DNA of 64,000 nucleotides, from assembly GCA_027488935.1 (NCBI GenBank), contig JAIYAP010000003.1:1-64000 (forward strand), read 5' to 3'. Every line of letters begins with the position of its first letter. Position 1 is the stretch's first letter. This stretch comes from Saprospiraceae bacterium. Lineage in GTDB: Bacteria > Bacteroidota > Bacteroidia > Chitinophagales > Saprospiraceae. Of this stretch, positions 51,925-61,060 are shown in pieces. The translations under genes were made by a program, and so were the position numbers. A model generated the notes under the pieces. The model was not told the origin of the DNA, did no database searches, and saw nothing but the letters and a program-made list of their open reading frames with translations.

Positions 51925-52358
51925 AGCAACCGATCTAAAAACCCATTCAATTCCCGGGCTTCTTTTTCGGAAACATTGCCCAAAATAGCATCCATTTCGC
52001 TCATTTTCTGGTCGATTTCAGATAGCAATTGCAGACCAGTTTCCGACAATTTCAAATTTACCCGGCGGGAATCGATGGTACAGGGTGTTTTCAGGACATA
52101 GCCTTTATCTACCAGGCGATCAACCAGCCGGGAGGTATCGGCGCTTTTATCGAGTAATAAATCGCGTAAATCATTGGTACTAAACGAAGTAGAACGCACT
52201 ACGTTCATCTGCCCGCGCAGAATCCGTAGTGCGTTAAACTGTTGTTGCGTGATCCCGAAAGGTTCGAGGACCGTATTTACCTCCTGCCGCAACCAGGCGC
52301 CGATGCGCAACAGGTTGGCGCGCAAGTGGTGGTATTCATTTTGAAAGTTTCCTTGCAT
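51906..52358 (-). CDS. MarR-family transcriptional regulator
   Basis: A 150-aa winged-helix regulator starting at the ATG at 52358 (MQGNFQNEYHHLRANLLRI); a longer frame to 52454 overlaps osmC. The core is ITQQQFNALRILRG, then DLLLDKSADTSRLVDRLVDK and the wing CTIDSRRVNLKLSETG. One cysteine sits at the wing start, so redox sensing is possible but unproven. The last residues (LLVMSDE) come from the heptamer array. It is third in a YHS-OsmC-MarR operon with 37-base gaps. Confidence 0.88.
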   Translation of the reverse strand: MQGNFQNEYHHLRANLLRIGAWLRQEVNTVLEPFGITQQQFNALRILRGQMNVVRSTSFSTNDLRDLLLDKSADTSRLVDRLVDKGYVLKTPCTIDSRRVNLKLSETGLQLLSEIDQKMSEMDAILGNVSEKEARELNGFLDRLLVMSDE

Positions 52359-52395
52359 GGGTGGCTCAACATTTGAGGCTGCAAAGTTGGATGAA

Positions 52396-52836
52396 TTACG
52401 CATCATTTTCCATAGATATGGTCGAATCTTGTGTAATCGGCAGGGCACTACCAATCGACCAGGTACCTTCGATCATGCGGTGTACATAGCAACGATCGGC
52501 CTGACGCAACAATTCGGTGCGTTGTTCATCGGTCAGATTGCCTTCAATTTCTATTTGAACGTTTACTGCCGTATGTAGCCCTGTACTTTGGCGTTCCACC
52601 TTCATTTCCAATTTGGCGTGTACATTGCCGATCTCCCAACCATGCTTGCGCGCAATAAAGCGCACCGTTGAAACCTTACACGCGCCAATGGCCGAAAGGA
52701 TCAAGTCTTCCGGACTAAAGCCCAGGTCGGTTCCTTTTGATGAAATGGGCTCATCGCCGAGGATCGCGTGTTTGCCATTGGAAATTACGGATTGAAAACC
52801 TTCGGGAAGGTTTTTTAATGAAATTTTCGTTGCCAT
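52396..52836 (-). CDS. OsmC/Ohr-family peroxide-stress protein
   Basis: A 146-aa OsmC-fold protein with the two catalytic cysteines in SAIGACKVSTVRF and ADRCYVHRMIEG and the usual PISSKGTDLGFSPEDLILSA segment. Family members reduce organic hydroperoxides using thiols. It lies between the YHS-domain and MarR genes in one operon. Confidence 0.9.
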   Translation of the reverse strand: MATKISLKNLPEGFQSVISNGKHAILGDEPISSKGTDLGFSPEDLILSAIGACKVSTVRFIARKHGWEIGNVHAKLEMKVERQSTGLHTAVNVQIEIEGNLTDEQRTELLRQADRCYVHRMIEGTWSIGSALPITQDSTISMENDA

Positions 52837-52873
52837 GATTTACAATTTTATTCGGTTTAAACCAAAAAGGGTT

Positions 52874-53338
52874 TTATTTTTTAGCTTTTTCTACGGCTTT
52901 TTGATAGTTTTTTGTTGCCAGCTCGATGTATTCGCTGCGTTTTTCATCCCATTTAGTCCTTACATCTAAGTTGTAATTGAGGTACAATTTATCGTTGAAA
53001 ACAGTCCAGGCTACTGGTTCGGTTTTAGCGTTGTAGCCTTTCGACCAACCGTAAGCGCAATAGCCGCCAAATTCGGGTGCATACTTTTCGGGATTTTGTT
53101 CAAAAAGCGTACGGTGTTCGTCGGAGGCAAAATGCCAGGTAGCATCCTTCCAGACATAAGTAAGATCGGTTTTGCCTTTTACCGGCTTGCCATCTGTAAA
53201 ATACGCCACCGGGTCGTAGCCTTGTATCGCGCCGTCTTTGGTGGAAAATACCAAATCAATGGATTTTGCATATTGCTGGCTGTAAATAACCGCTGAAAAA
53301 AGCAGCATCACCACCAGGATGATTGCAAATTTTAACAT
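52874..53338 (-). CDS. Exported YHS-domain protein
   Basis: A 154-aa protein starting at 53338 (MLKFAIILVVMLLFSAVIYS), an obvious signal sequence; the frame continues to 53452 with ATGs at 53395 and 53452. The YHS domain reads IQGYDPVAYFTDGKPVKGK ... FGGYCAYGWSKG ... KLYLNYNLDVRTKW. YHS domains bind metals, often copper, through such residues. It heads the OsmC-MarR operon, and an ATGTT-N3-AACAT site lies upstream. Confidence 0.85.
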   Translation of the reverse strand: MLKFAIILVVMLLFSAVIYSQQYAKSIDLVFSTKDGAIQGYDPVAYFTDGKPVKGKTDLTYVWKDATWHFASDEHRTLFEQNPEKYAPEFGGYCAYGWSKGYNAKTEPVAWTVFNDKLYLNYNLDVRTKWDEKRSEYIELATKNYQKAVEKAKK

Positions 53339-53458
53339 GTTGAAACTTAATTTGAATTTTAAAAAAGGTGATTTCGAAATGTAGTTAAGTTTCATGGTTT
53401 TATTTTTAAAAAATTCCCAAACAGGACTTTTCGTTATTTTTAAAGTTTGCATTTTTTG

Positions 53459-53471
53459 ATGTTTTAAACAT
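53459..53471. promoter_or_regulatory. ATGTT-N3-AACAT site upstream of the YHS-OsmC-MarR operon
   Basis: ATGTT-TTA-AACAT. It has the same half-sites and spacing as the two sites before the AhpD-like gene, so the same regulator, most likely the MarR protein of this operon, may bind all three. Confidence 0.6.
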
Positions 53472-53473
53472 TA

Positions 53474-53516
53474 AAAAATCCGGGGCAAAAAAAAATGGGC
53501 CTTGCCCCGGATTTTT
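53474..53516. terminator. Terminator between AhpD-like and YHS genes
   Basis: AAAAATCCGGGGCAA (53474-53488) and TTGCCCCGGATTTTT (53502-53516) form a perfect 15-bp stem with T-tails on both strands. It separates the AhpD-like gene from the YHS operon. Confidence 0.9.
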
Positions 53517-53527
53517 AAAGGATGGAA

Positions 53528-54070
53528 TTAAGCCATTTCCAAAGCAACGGCTTCGGGGAAATCGACCGGAATTTGCGTGATACCGTGGAAGTAGTTGGAG
53601 ATAATTTTATCGCCGATGACCATGATGGTATCCACCAAGCTTTCGTTGGTGTAGCCTGCTTCGAAAAAGGCATTTACTGCTGCTGCGCTTGGACGACCGT
53701 GGTTTTCGGTAGTTTCTTTAACGAAAATAGCCAAAGCATTCAGTTTTGGATCAAAACTGGCGTGTCCAGCCCGCAGTTCCAGGATTTGTTCTTCTGAAAA
53801 ACCGTTCATTTTACCCAGGGCAGTGTGGGCTGCGAGGCAGTATCGGCATTCATTTACCTGACTTACGACTAAGTTGATTACCTCGCGTTCTTTGGCGCGC
53901 AAGGAACTTTTGGCATTTTGAAGCGCCAGGTAAGTACCCAGGGCGTTTTTGGAATAAGCGAAGGTAGCGTATAAATTGGGTACAAAGCCGAGTCCTTTTT
54001 GAAGGTTGTCAAATAAGCCCTGGTTGTTTTCAGAAACGGTTTCGCGGGTGGGGATGCTGAAGTTTTGCAT
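53528..54070 (-). CDS. AhpD-like/carboxymuconolactone decarboxylase-family protein
   Basis: A 180-aa all-helical protein with the redox motif CRYCLAAHTALGK, which has the Cys-x-x-Cys and downstream His of AhpD-type peroxidase enzymes. Such proteins reduce or reactivate peroxide-detoxifying enzymes. Two ATGTT-N3-AACAT sites surround its -7 element, so it should be strongly repressed by the local regulator. It shares that motif with the neighbouring YHS-OsmC-MarR operon. Confidence 0.9.
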   Translation of the reverse strand: MQNFSIPTRETVSENNQGLFDNLQKGLGFVPNLYATFAYSKNALGTYLALQNAKSSLRAKEREVINLVVSQVNECRYCLAAHTALGKMNGFSEEQILELRAGHASFDPKLNALAIFVKETTENHGRPSAAAVNAFFEAGYTNESLVDTIMVIGDKIISNYFHGITQIPVDFPEAVALEMA

Positions 54071-54112
54071 GTTGTTTAATTTTTAAAAGTTGAGTGGTTG
54101 TGGATATAATCA

Positions 54113-54163
54113 ATGTTATAAACATCGAATCATGCTGCAAATATAATGATGTTTACAACATCA
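54113..54163. promoter_or_regulatory. Two ATGTT-N3-AACAT operators around the AhpD-like promoter
   Basis: ATGTT-ATA-AACAT at 54113-54125 and TG-ATGTT-TAC-AACAT-CA at 54147-54163 lie on either side of the -7 element. A third overlapping palindrome, CAACAT-CA-ATGTTG, follows at 54156-54169. Confidence 0.7.
54137..54145 (-). promoter_or_regulatory. -7 promoter element for the AhpD-like gene
   Basis: TATATTTGC on the minus strand matches TAnnTTTG, about 67 bases upstream of the ATG at 54070, with an operator on each side. Confidence 0.65.
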
Positions 54164-54400
54164 ATGTTGTTTTCATTGAAAATATTTTTACATTTTTTTA
54201 TTTATATTTTGTATATATCTATTAATAAGCATTTTATTTTTGGAGGTGTCACCTCGGCTTAAATCGTTTTAACCTACCCTAAATGATTGGCTTCCTCTAC
54301 TTTATGGATACAGATTCCGTAACGAATCTTTAAGAATCATCGTTACGATAAAAATAACCCTTACGCAATCAACAACGTTTTTACAAAAAACACTAAAATT

Positions 54401-57400
54401 GTGCGCTCTAAGCATGCCATCCGTTTGAAAAGAAGTTATTTGCCTTTCCTGCTTTTACTTTGGGCGCTCCAGGCGTTTTCACAAAGTAAACCCAACTATC
54501 AGCTGCTTACCACAGCGGATGGTTTGGCGCAAGGCTTTGTGTATGATATCCTTCAAAGCAGAGACGGGTTTATCTGGATTGCGACCAAGGATGGGCTGAA
54601 CCGATATGACGGCAGCCGGTTTAAGGTTTTCTCGCCCGACCCGTTTGATCCCTATTCCATTGCCAAAAGCGAAGTACGGTCGATTTTTGAGGACAGTCGC
54701 GGCTGGATTTGGATAGCGTTTCAGTCAGAACTGGATGTGCTCAACCCGGCGAGTGGGCATTTTTATCATGTTTTACACGATGGAAATAAAAATTTTGGCG
54801 CTGAGAATTCGTCTGGGGCCCCCTCCATGGAAGAGACACCGGATGGTACCATTTGGTTTTGGGGGCCGGAAGGAATTTGGAAAATCAAGGCACCCGATGA
54901 CTTATTGGCAAATGCGGCAAAGAAGGGGACATCTATCATTGAACCGTCTTCCAAAATGATACCCAAACCGCCCGTCCAGGAATGGGAGGCATTGGGAACA
55001 TCTAAATTCCTGGTCAAAGACGGTAAACTATTCATTGCAACAAGAGACGGGCTGTTCAGTCTCGATCCCTCGACGGATCTAATTTCAACTGAAGTTTCAG
55101 CACCGGGTTGGACATATAGCGAAATTAAAACATATAAAAAGGACGGGATCTTAGCGTCGACATTCAATAGCTCGTCCTTTCAAATGAAATGGGTACTGCT
55201 TACCCCCAGCGGCACCCAATCCTTTACAGGCCCAGGCTGGAGTAACCGTATTAGCTGTAGCCCGGATGGATTTTTATGGATTCAAAGAGGCAACCGTATT
55301 CAAAAATGGCAGGTACCCTCCTTTTTTAATCAGGGTAAACCTGAACTTGAAATAGATATGGAATCCATTTATGGGTCTTTTGAGGGAGGGGGCAATAAAT
55401 TCTTTTTTGACAAAAGTGGCGTAATGTGGATAGGCACGGGCGGGTATGGCATCATGAAAATCAACGCTAAAGTCCAAAATTTTAAAAGCTATTTACCCCA
55501 ACATTCACAGCGTCAGCTGCTGGAGGCGCCGGATGGAGGTATTTTTTCTTTGTTTCGGCCCAATGGAAAGTATCCTTCGAAATTTTTCCAGGCCGTAACA
55601 CCGCACACCGATTTTTACAACCCCGTGCCGGCAATGGATTTTTCGTATGATTGGGGCGACTTCTCCGCTTGTTTCGACGCTGCTGGCAATGGCTGGTCAA
55701 GCAACAGAAATAAGAAAATGCTCTACCGAACAGATGCACGGACGAAATCTGTAAAATCGTTCCCCTGGTCTGCCGGTTATGGGTTAATTGTGGACCGCTC
55801 CGGCGCTTTGCTGGGTGCCAGTGAGCGTGGTTTAACAAAATTTGACCCCAAAACAGAAACCAGCGCCGAATTCCCGTATAACAAGCCGCAAAAATCAGCC
55901 ACTACCTTTTCCTATAATTTATTCGAAGACGTAGATGGCGCTGTTTGGATATTTGGCTTCGAAGGTTTGACCAAAGCGGTACCGGAGGGATCCGGTTACC
56001 ACTTCGAAAATTTCAAAATTAACCCCGCCGACCACAATTCACTGTCGTCTAATATCGTGCTGAGCGTAGCCGACGACCCGCTCGAACCTGGCCGTTACCT
56101 TTGGGTCGGCACCAAAAGCGGCGGGCTGAATCGCTTAGATAAAAAAACGGGGCAATTCAGGCAGTACAAAACCGCCCAAGGACTTCCAGACAATGTGATT
56201 TATGGCGTTTTGGCAGAAAACACCTCGAAGGGAAGCATAGGACCTGGTTACATTTGGCTGAGCACCAACAAAGGGCTTTGCCGTTTCGATGTGCGCGCCG
56301 AAACATGCAAAAATTTTACGGCCGCGGACGGATTGCAGGACAACGAGTTCAACAGTTCGAGTTACCTGAAAACCCGCGATGGTACGCTCATTTTCGGGGG
56401 GGTAAAAGGCCTGACGGTATTCCATCCCGACAGCCTGCGCTTCAATGAACACCTTCCGCAAACGCATATTGTCGGCTTGCAGGTCAATAATCAGGATTTC
56501 GATATCTGGGGCAAATCGTCCATTACCCTTTCGCACCACCAAAACCTGCTCAATTTTGAATTTGCGGCGCTTGAATTCAGCAACCCTGCCCAAAACCAGT
56601 ACCGATACCAACTGGTTGGGGTAGACAAGGATTGGGTGGCGTTGAGCAACAAAAACAGCATCCAGTTTGCCAATCTCGCCCCGGGCGACTACATGCTCCG
56701 AGTGCAAGGCAGCAACAATGACGGCGTATGGAGCGAACAAAGCGCCGAGCTGCGGTTCACCATCCACCCGCCCTGGTGGTCCAGTTGGTGGGCCTGGCTA
56801 ATTTATCTTGCGATCCTTGCGGCTGGCATTTGGCGCTATTATCAGTACCTGCTCCAAAGGCGTTTTTCAGAGCAGGAAAAACTGCGGCTGAAAGAGCTCG
56901 ACGAGTTTAAAAGCCGCTTTTTTACCAATATCACCCACGAATTCCGCACACCGCTTACGGTAATGCTGGGCATGAGCGAACAATTGGCGAAGGAAGAAAA
57001 AGACGAACCCAAACGCTACAAAATTGGCCTGATCAAACGCAGCGGTGAAAACCTGTTGCGGCTCATCAACCAAATCCTCGACCTGGCTAAATTAGAATCC
57101 AATACCCTAAAAATGAACTACATACAGGGTGACGTTTTAGCGTATCTCCGGTATATCGCCGAAAGTCTGCACTCCTTAGCCAACGCCCAAAACCTGATGC
57201 TCCGCGTGGAAAGTGATCAGGCCAAAATCGTGATGGATTACGACCCGGAGCGCTTGCTGCAAATTGTCCACAACCTGTTGTCCAATGCCGTCAAGTTTAC
57301 GCCTTCCGGGGGTAAAGTAGTCCTGCGCGCCAATCGCGATGGTGACTGGCTGGAAATCACCGTGACCGACACCGGTGCAGGTATCCCGCCCGAAGAATTG

Positions 57401-58447
57401 CCGCATTTGTTCGAGCGGTTTTTCCAGGCTAAAAACCAGGATCATGCCAAAGCGGGCGGCACGGGTATCGGGCTTTCGCTTACACGCGAATTGGTGAAGG
57501 TCATGCACGGGGAGATTTCTGTGGAAAGTACCCCGGGCGTGGGCACTTCTTTTTTCGTGAAATTGCCCGTAACCAACAACAGTGTTTTTGAGGAAAGGAC
57601 GGTCGAAATATCCAAAGCCCTGCCTACAAACCGCCTGCCAGCCGGTTTATCGCCGAACAACGAATCTGACCAGTACAATATCCTGCTGATCGAAGACAAC
57701 CCGGATGTGGTGGAATATCTCAATGCCTGTTTGCAGGGTGTGAGCGACCGTGAGGGTCGCAGCTACGGGTTGGATTTTGCTTATAACGGACAGGCAGGCA
57801 TCGAAAAAGCCCTCGAAACGGTGCCTGATATCATTGTGAGCGATGTCATGATGCCATTTAAAGATGGTTTTGAGGTCGTGGAAGCGTTAAAAAACGACGA
57901 GCGCACGAGCCATATTCCCATCATCCTGCTTACAGCCAAGGCCGATGTGCAAAGTCGCCTCACCGGGCTGCGGCGTGGTGCCGATGCCTATCTGTCAAAG
58001 CCTTTTCACCAGGAAGAATTGCTGGTGACCCTGGAAAACCTGCTGGAAACGCGGCGGAAATTGCAATTGAAATACCAACAAAGCATCCTGGTCGCGGACC
58101 TTCATGCGCCAGATGCTGCAGCGAGCGACCTAGAAGACGCATTTTTACAAAATGTGCGCGCGATTATAGAAGCCAACTATGCGGATGAAAACTTTGGGTT
58201 GCCGCAGCTTTGCCAGAAAATTCGTTTGAGCCGCTCCCAACTTTTCCGAAAAATGAAAGCCCTGACCGACATCGCACCTTCGGACCTGATCCGCAAGCAC
58301 CGGCTGAACAAAGCCAAGGCCTTGCTCGAAAGTGGCGCTGCCAACGTCGCGGAAGCAGCCTGGGAGGTTGGTTTTAAAGATCCTTCTTATTTTTCAAAAT
58401 TGTACCAGGAGGAATTTGGGGAGGCGCCGAGCACAACCTACAAATAA
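54401..58447 (+). CDS. Hybrid two-component sensor kinase/AraC response regulator (HTCS)
   Basis: A 1348-aa one-protein signalling system starting at GTG. Order: signal peptide (to ~28), periplasmic double beta-propeller of Reg_prop repeats (DGFIWIATKDGLNRYDG and similar, to ~690), Y_Y_Y domain (~700-790), one transmembrane helix (near 800-820), HisKA with H846 (FFTNITHEFRTPLTVMLG), HATPase (SNAVKFTPSGG, DTGAGIPPEE, GTGIGLSLTREL), receiver with D1148 (IIVSDVMMP) and AraC helix-turn-helix (to the end). HTCS proteins usually sense oligosaccharides and control polysaccharide-use genes; none is adjacent. The downstream T9SS protein is a possible target. Confidence 0.92.
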   Translation: MRSKHAIRLKRSYLPFLLLLWALQAFSQSKPNYQLLTTADGLAQGFVYDILQSRDGFIWIATKDGLNRYDGSRFKVFSPDPFDPYSIAKSEVRSIFEDSRGWIWIAFQSELDVLNPASGHFYHVLHDGNKNFGAENSSGAPSMEETPDGTIWFWGPEGIWKIKAPDDLLANAAKKGTSIIEPSSKMIPKPPVQEWEALGTSKFLVKDGKLFIATRDGLFSLDPSTDLISTEVSAPGWTYSEIKTYKKDGILASTFNSSSFQMKWVLLTPSGTQSFTGPGWSNRISCSPDGFLWIQRGNRIQKWQVPSFFNQGKPELEIDMESIYGSFEGGGNKFFFDKSGVMWIGTGGYGIMKINAKVQNFKSYLPQHSQRQLLEAPDGGIFSLFRPNGKYPSKFFQAVTPHTDFYNPVPAMDFSYDWGDFSACFDAAGNGWSSNRNKKMLYRTDARTKSVKSFPWSAGYGLIVDRSGALLGASERGLTKFDPKTETSAEFPYNKPQKSATTFSYNLFEDVDGAVWIFGFEGLTKAVPEGSGYHFENFKINPADHNSLSSNIVLSVADDPLEPGRYLWVGTKSGGLNRLDKKTGQFRQYKTAQGLPDNVIYGVLAENTSKGSIGPGYIWLSTNKGLCRFDVRAETCKNFTAADGLQDNEFNSSSYLKTRDGTLIFGGVKGLTVFHPDSLRFNEHLPQTHIVGLQVNNQDFDIWGKSSITLSHHQNLLNFEFAALEFSNPAQNQYRYQLVGVDKDWVALSNKNSIQFANLAPGDYMLRVQGSNNDGVWSEQSAELRFTIHPPWWSSWWAWLIYLAILAAGIWRYYQYLLQRRFSEQEKLRLKELDEFKSRFFTNITHEFRTPLTVMLGMSEQLAKEEKDEPKRYKIGLIKRSGENLLRLINQILDLAKLESNTLKMNYIQGDVLAYLRYIAESLHSLANAQNLMLRVESDQAKIVMDYDPERLLQIVHNLLSNAVKFTPSGGKVVLRANRDGDWLEITVTDTGAGIPPEELPHLFERFFQAKNQDHAKAGGTGIGLSLTRELVKVMHGEISVESTPGVGTSFFVKLPVTNNSVFEERTVEISKALPTNRLPAGLSPNNESDQYNILLIEDNPDVVEYLNACLQGVSDREGRSYGLDFAYNGQAGIEKALETVPDIIVSDVMMPFKDGFEVVEALKNDERTSHIPIILLTAKADVQSRLTGLRRGADAYLSKPFHQEELLVTLENLLETRRKLQLKYQQSILVADLHAPDAAASDLEDAFLQNVRAIIEANYADENFGLPQLCQKIRLSRSQLFRKMKALTDIAPSDLIRKHRLNKAKALLESGAANVAEAAWEVGFKDPSYFSKLYQEEFGEAPSTTYK

Positions 58448-58469
58448 CTAACAATCAACAACTTACCTA

Positions 58470-58512
58470 ACGGGTAATTTCGTTCCATGCAACGAAATTA
58501 CCCGTTTTTTTT
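58470..58512 (+). terminator. Strong terminator after the HTCS gene
   Basis: ACGGGTAATTTCGTT (58470-58484) pairs perfectly with AACGAAATTACCCGT (58491-58505), followed by eight T's. Confidence 0.95.
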
Positions 58513-58615
58513 GTGCCGGTGAAACCAGATTACCTGCTTTTGGGACGCATTTACCCGGCATTGGCCCTGCCCCGCATGCACCTTTGTCCCATCAATTTTA
58601 TCACAAAAACAAACA

Positions 58616-60913
58616 ATGCTAACAATGAAAAACATTTTCCAATTCAACAAAAATGCAGGCGCACTGGTGGTGATGCTTTGCTGTTTCTTTTTTAATTTAG
58701 GCGTGGGTGTCGCGCAAACAGGCCAATGGGAAATCCCCATTGAAAATAATAGGAAATTTATCGTAATTCCAGATGACAAGATTAGCGGGGCATGTGTAGA
58801 TCCTGTGGGGTATTCTGGCATTCTGCCTTACGAAAATTATTTCTCATTTGGTGGAGGTGCCAAAAAATTAATAGATAGTGCCTTTACTAAAACGCCTGTT
58901 TCAAAATACTTCAAGGTTAATTGCTGGGATTTTTTTAGCTACAAGTTATTGATACCCAATGAGGGTGTCGGTGTCGGTAGCCCAACATATGACATTACTA
59001 GCCGGGCTAATGGCGAAGGCATACCACCCGATTTGCTGAATTGGGAATATGGTGTTGATTGTTATGTTGATGATCTTGGTACGGAAACTATTAATGGCGT
59101 GAAATATACTGCAAAGCGTGTCAGAGGTCGGATCGTTGGCGGGACTACAAAAGCCTGGCACATGATACAATTGTCTAAAAAATCTACCCCTATTGTTTAC
59201 CGGTGCATTGTATTGCCCATCGTGTCGGTCGGCCAGTTGTATCTGGATCAACAGGTGCCTGTGCTAGGCACCACGGTTCAGCCACAAATCCCCTATTTGG
59301 TACTGCATGCCCCACCTGGTGATGGCAGTTTCAGCGATTTCCAGGAAACCAAAACCACCTGCCGGGAGTTTGTGAATACTTTTGCCGAAGACGGCTCCAA
59401 TTCCGCCAACTTAGATGTAAAACTGGGGGTAGCAGGCTCAATTGGCTTTATTGCAACGGTAGATTTTGAGTTTTCTGTCACTTTTAGTGCGGGACTTACA
59501 GCAGGGGATTTGTCAGTCAAAACCAATAGTAAACAAACTTGTGTAACAACGAGTACGGGGCTTTCCACCAGTGCGATGACGGGACTCGAAGGTAGCGGCG
59601 ATGTGTTTGTCGGTTACGGTACGGATTTGAACTACGGTCTTTACCCCCGTGTTAGGATAGATCCCAGTACATGTATTGCGAAATCGGATACTGGCCTGAT
59701 TTACGCCCCAACCGGCGATCCACGTCAATTTACATGGACCGAGGAACAAATTCAGAATGATATAATTAAACAGAAAGCGATTGCCGCCAATCCAGCGAAT
59801 AGTGCGCGCGAACGCAACGTGGCCCAAAACCAGGCAGATGTATGGGAAAAAGTGTTGGCCCAAAACAATGCCAACAAAAATAACCCCAATAATACACTCA
59901 TCGAATCACTTAGCTACAGCGCTGGCCCTACCCTCAGTCGCGAATCGACTATTTCGGTACTGGAAACTAATTCCTTAGAAGTCGAACACTATATCGAATT
60001 TAATACCGGAATCTCTTCTGTAATAGAAATCGGCGGCTCAGGTGTATCCGGCGGTTACGAATACAAGGGCTCATATCGCTACGGCAAGACTCAAACCCAG
60101 AGTGCAGAAAACTCACAAAAGGTGAGTTACAACCTGAAAGATGATGACACTGGCGACCTATTCAACATGAAAGTGGTGCGTGACCCCATGTATGGCACAC
60201 CTGTTTTCCGCTTGGAATCTGACACCAGAACCTCTTGCCCTTACCAAGGCGGTTACCAACGCGACCAGCCCAAACTGAAACACGACGGCACCACGAACGA
60301 TCATATCACCTTGCAGGGCAATCCGGTCGGCACTTCTGCCACTTTCAAATTAGATATCTGCAATGAATCCAACGAAGCGCGTACCTACAACCTGAAACTC
60401 AATGCATCATCCAACCTGAACGGTGCCGTAGTATCGGCAGCAGGTGTACCGCTCAATGGCAATGACCTGGGCCAGGTGTTTCTTAATGTACCTAAAAATG
60501 GGTGTATCGAAAATCTAGTGATTGAAGTCAAACAACTCTCAGCTGGCAGCCCGCTGTCTTATCCAGACCTGGAACTGTTCCTCTATGCGCCTTGTGAAGA
60601 AGACTTTCAGAGCAGCGTATTTGCTTCTGTCTTTTTCGGCAATGCCACCGCTGTAAACGACCTGGCCGACAACAGCCTGCTCAGCGTATCTCCCAACCCG
60701 ACTTCCGGTTGGTTGCAGATCAGTCTGCCAACAGGCAATGACCTGGAAGCGGTGCGTGTGATGGATTTGGCGGGTAAAACCGTTCGGAATCTTGAACTGG
60801 GCGCTGGTTCCAACATCACTGAAGTAGACTTGAGCGGATTGCCAAAAGGCATGTATGCCTTGCAAGCACGCGCTGCAGGACAAGTATTCGTGAAAAAAGT
60901 AATCGTTGAATAA
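58616..60913 (+). CDS. T9SS type A secreted protein of unknown function
   Basis: A 765-aa protein with a signal peptide (from MKNIFQFNKNAGALVVMLCC at residue 4; ATGs at 58616 and 58625 are both possible) ending near GVGVAQT. The middle is beta-rich with a helical stretch at about 370-430 (NSARERNVAQNQADVWEKVL). The C-terminus is a T9SS type A domain (SVSPNPTSGWLQISLPTG ... GMYALQARAAGQVFVKKVIV). I do not recognise a catalytic domain. It follows the HTCS gene after a terminator and is itself followed by one. Confidence 0.75.
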   Translation: MLTMKNIFQFNKNAGALVVMLCCFFFNLGVGVAQTGQWEIPIENNRKFIVIPDDKISGACVDPVGYSGILPYENYFSFGGGAKKLIDSAFTKTPVSKYFKVNCWDFFSYKLLIPNEGVGVGSPTYDITSRANGEGIPPDLLNWEYGVDCYVDDLGTETINGVKYTAKRVRGRIVGGTTKAWHMIQLSKKSTPIVYRCIVLPIVSVGQLYLDQQVPVLGTTVQPQIPYLVLHAPPGDGSFSDFQETKTTCREFVNTFAEDGSNSANLDVKLGVAGSIGFIATVDFEFSVTFSAGLTAGDLSVKTNSKQTCVTTSTGLSTSAMTGLEGSGDVFVGYGTDLNYGLYPRVRIDPSTCIAKSDTGLIYAPTGDPRQFTWTEEQIQNDIIKQKAIAANPANSARERNVAQNQADVWEKVLAQNNANKNNPNNTLIESLSYSAGPTLSRESTISVLETNSLEVEHYIEFNTGISSVIEIGGSGVSGGYEYKGSYRYGKTQTQSAENSQKVSYNLKDDDTGDLFNMKVVRDPMYGTPVFRLESDTRTSCPYQGGYQRDQPKLKHDGTTNDHITLQGNPVGTSATFKLDICNESNEARTYNLKLNASSNLNGAVVSAAGVPLNGNDLGQVFLNVPKNGCIENLVIEVKQLSAGSPLSYPDLELFLYAPCEEDFQSSVFASVFFGNATAVNDLADNSLLSVSPNPTSGWLQISLPTGNDLEAVRVMDLAGKTVRNLELGAGSNITEVDLSGLPKGMYALQARAAGQVFVKKVIVE

Positions 60914-60952
60914 CGGCTAATATTCCCACCGCATCAGAAATTGATAGCATTT

Positions 60953-60988
60953 GCCCCTGTTGGTCTTCGGATTGGCAGGGGCTTTTTT
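60953..60988 (+). terminator. Terminator after the 765-aa T9SS gene
   Basis: GCCCCTG (60953-60959) pairs with CAGGGGC (60976-60982), followed by TTTTTT. Confidence 0.85.
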
Positions 60989-61060
60989 GTGAAACTACGC
61001 TGTTTGGTGCTCGATATTTTCGCGTTTTGCGTGGTGTTTTTAATGCACTAAACATCCTCA

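Larger units (their letters stand above)
54071..54400. other. Intergenic region between divergent genes
   Basis: The left half (54100-54170) holds the AhpD-like promoter and operators. The right half is AT-rich with no clear element apart from what must drive the hybrid kinase gene at 54401. No RNA or gene was recognised. Confidence 0.5.
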
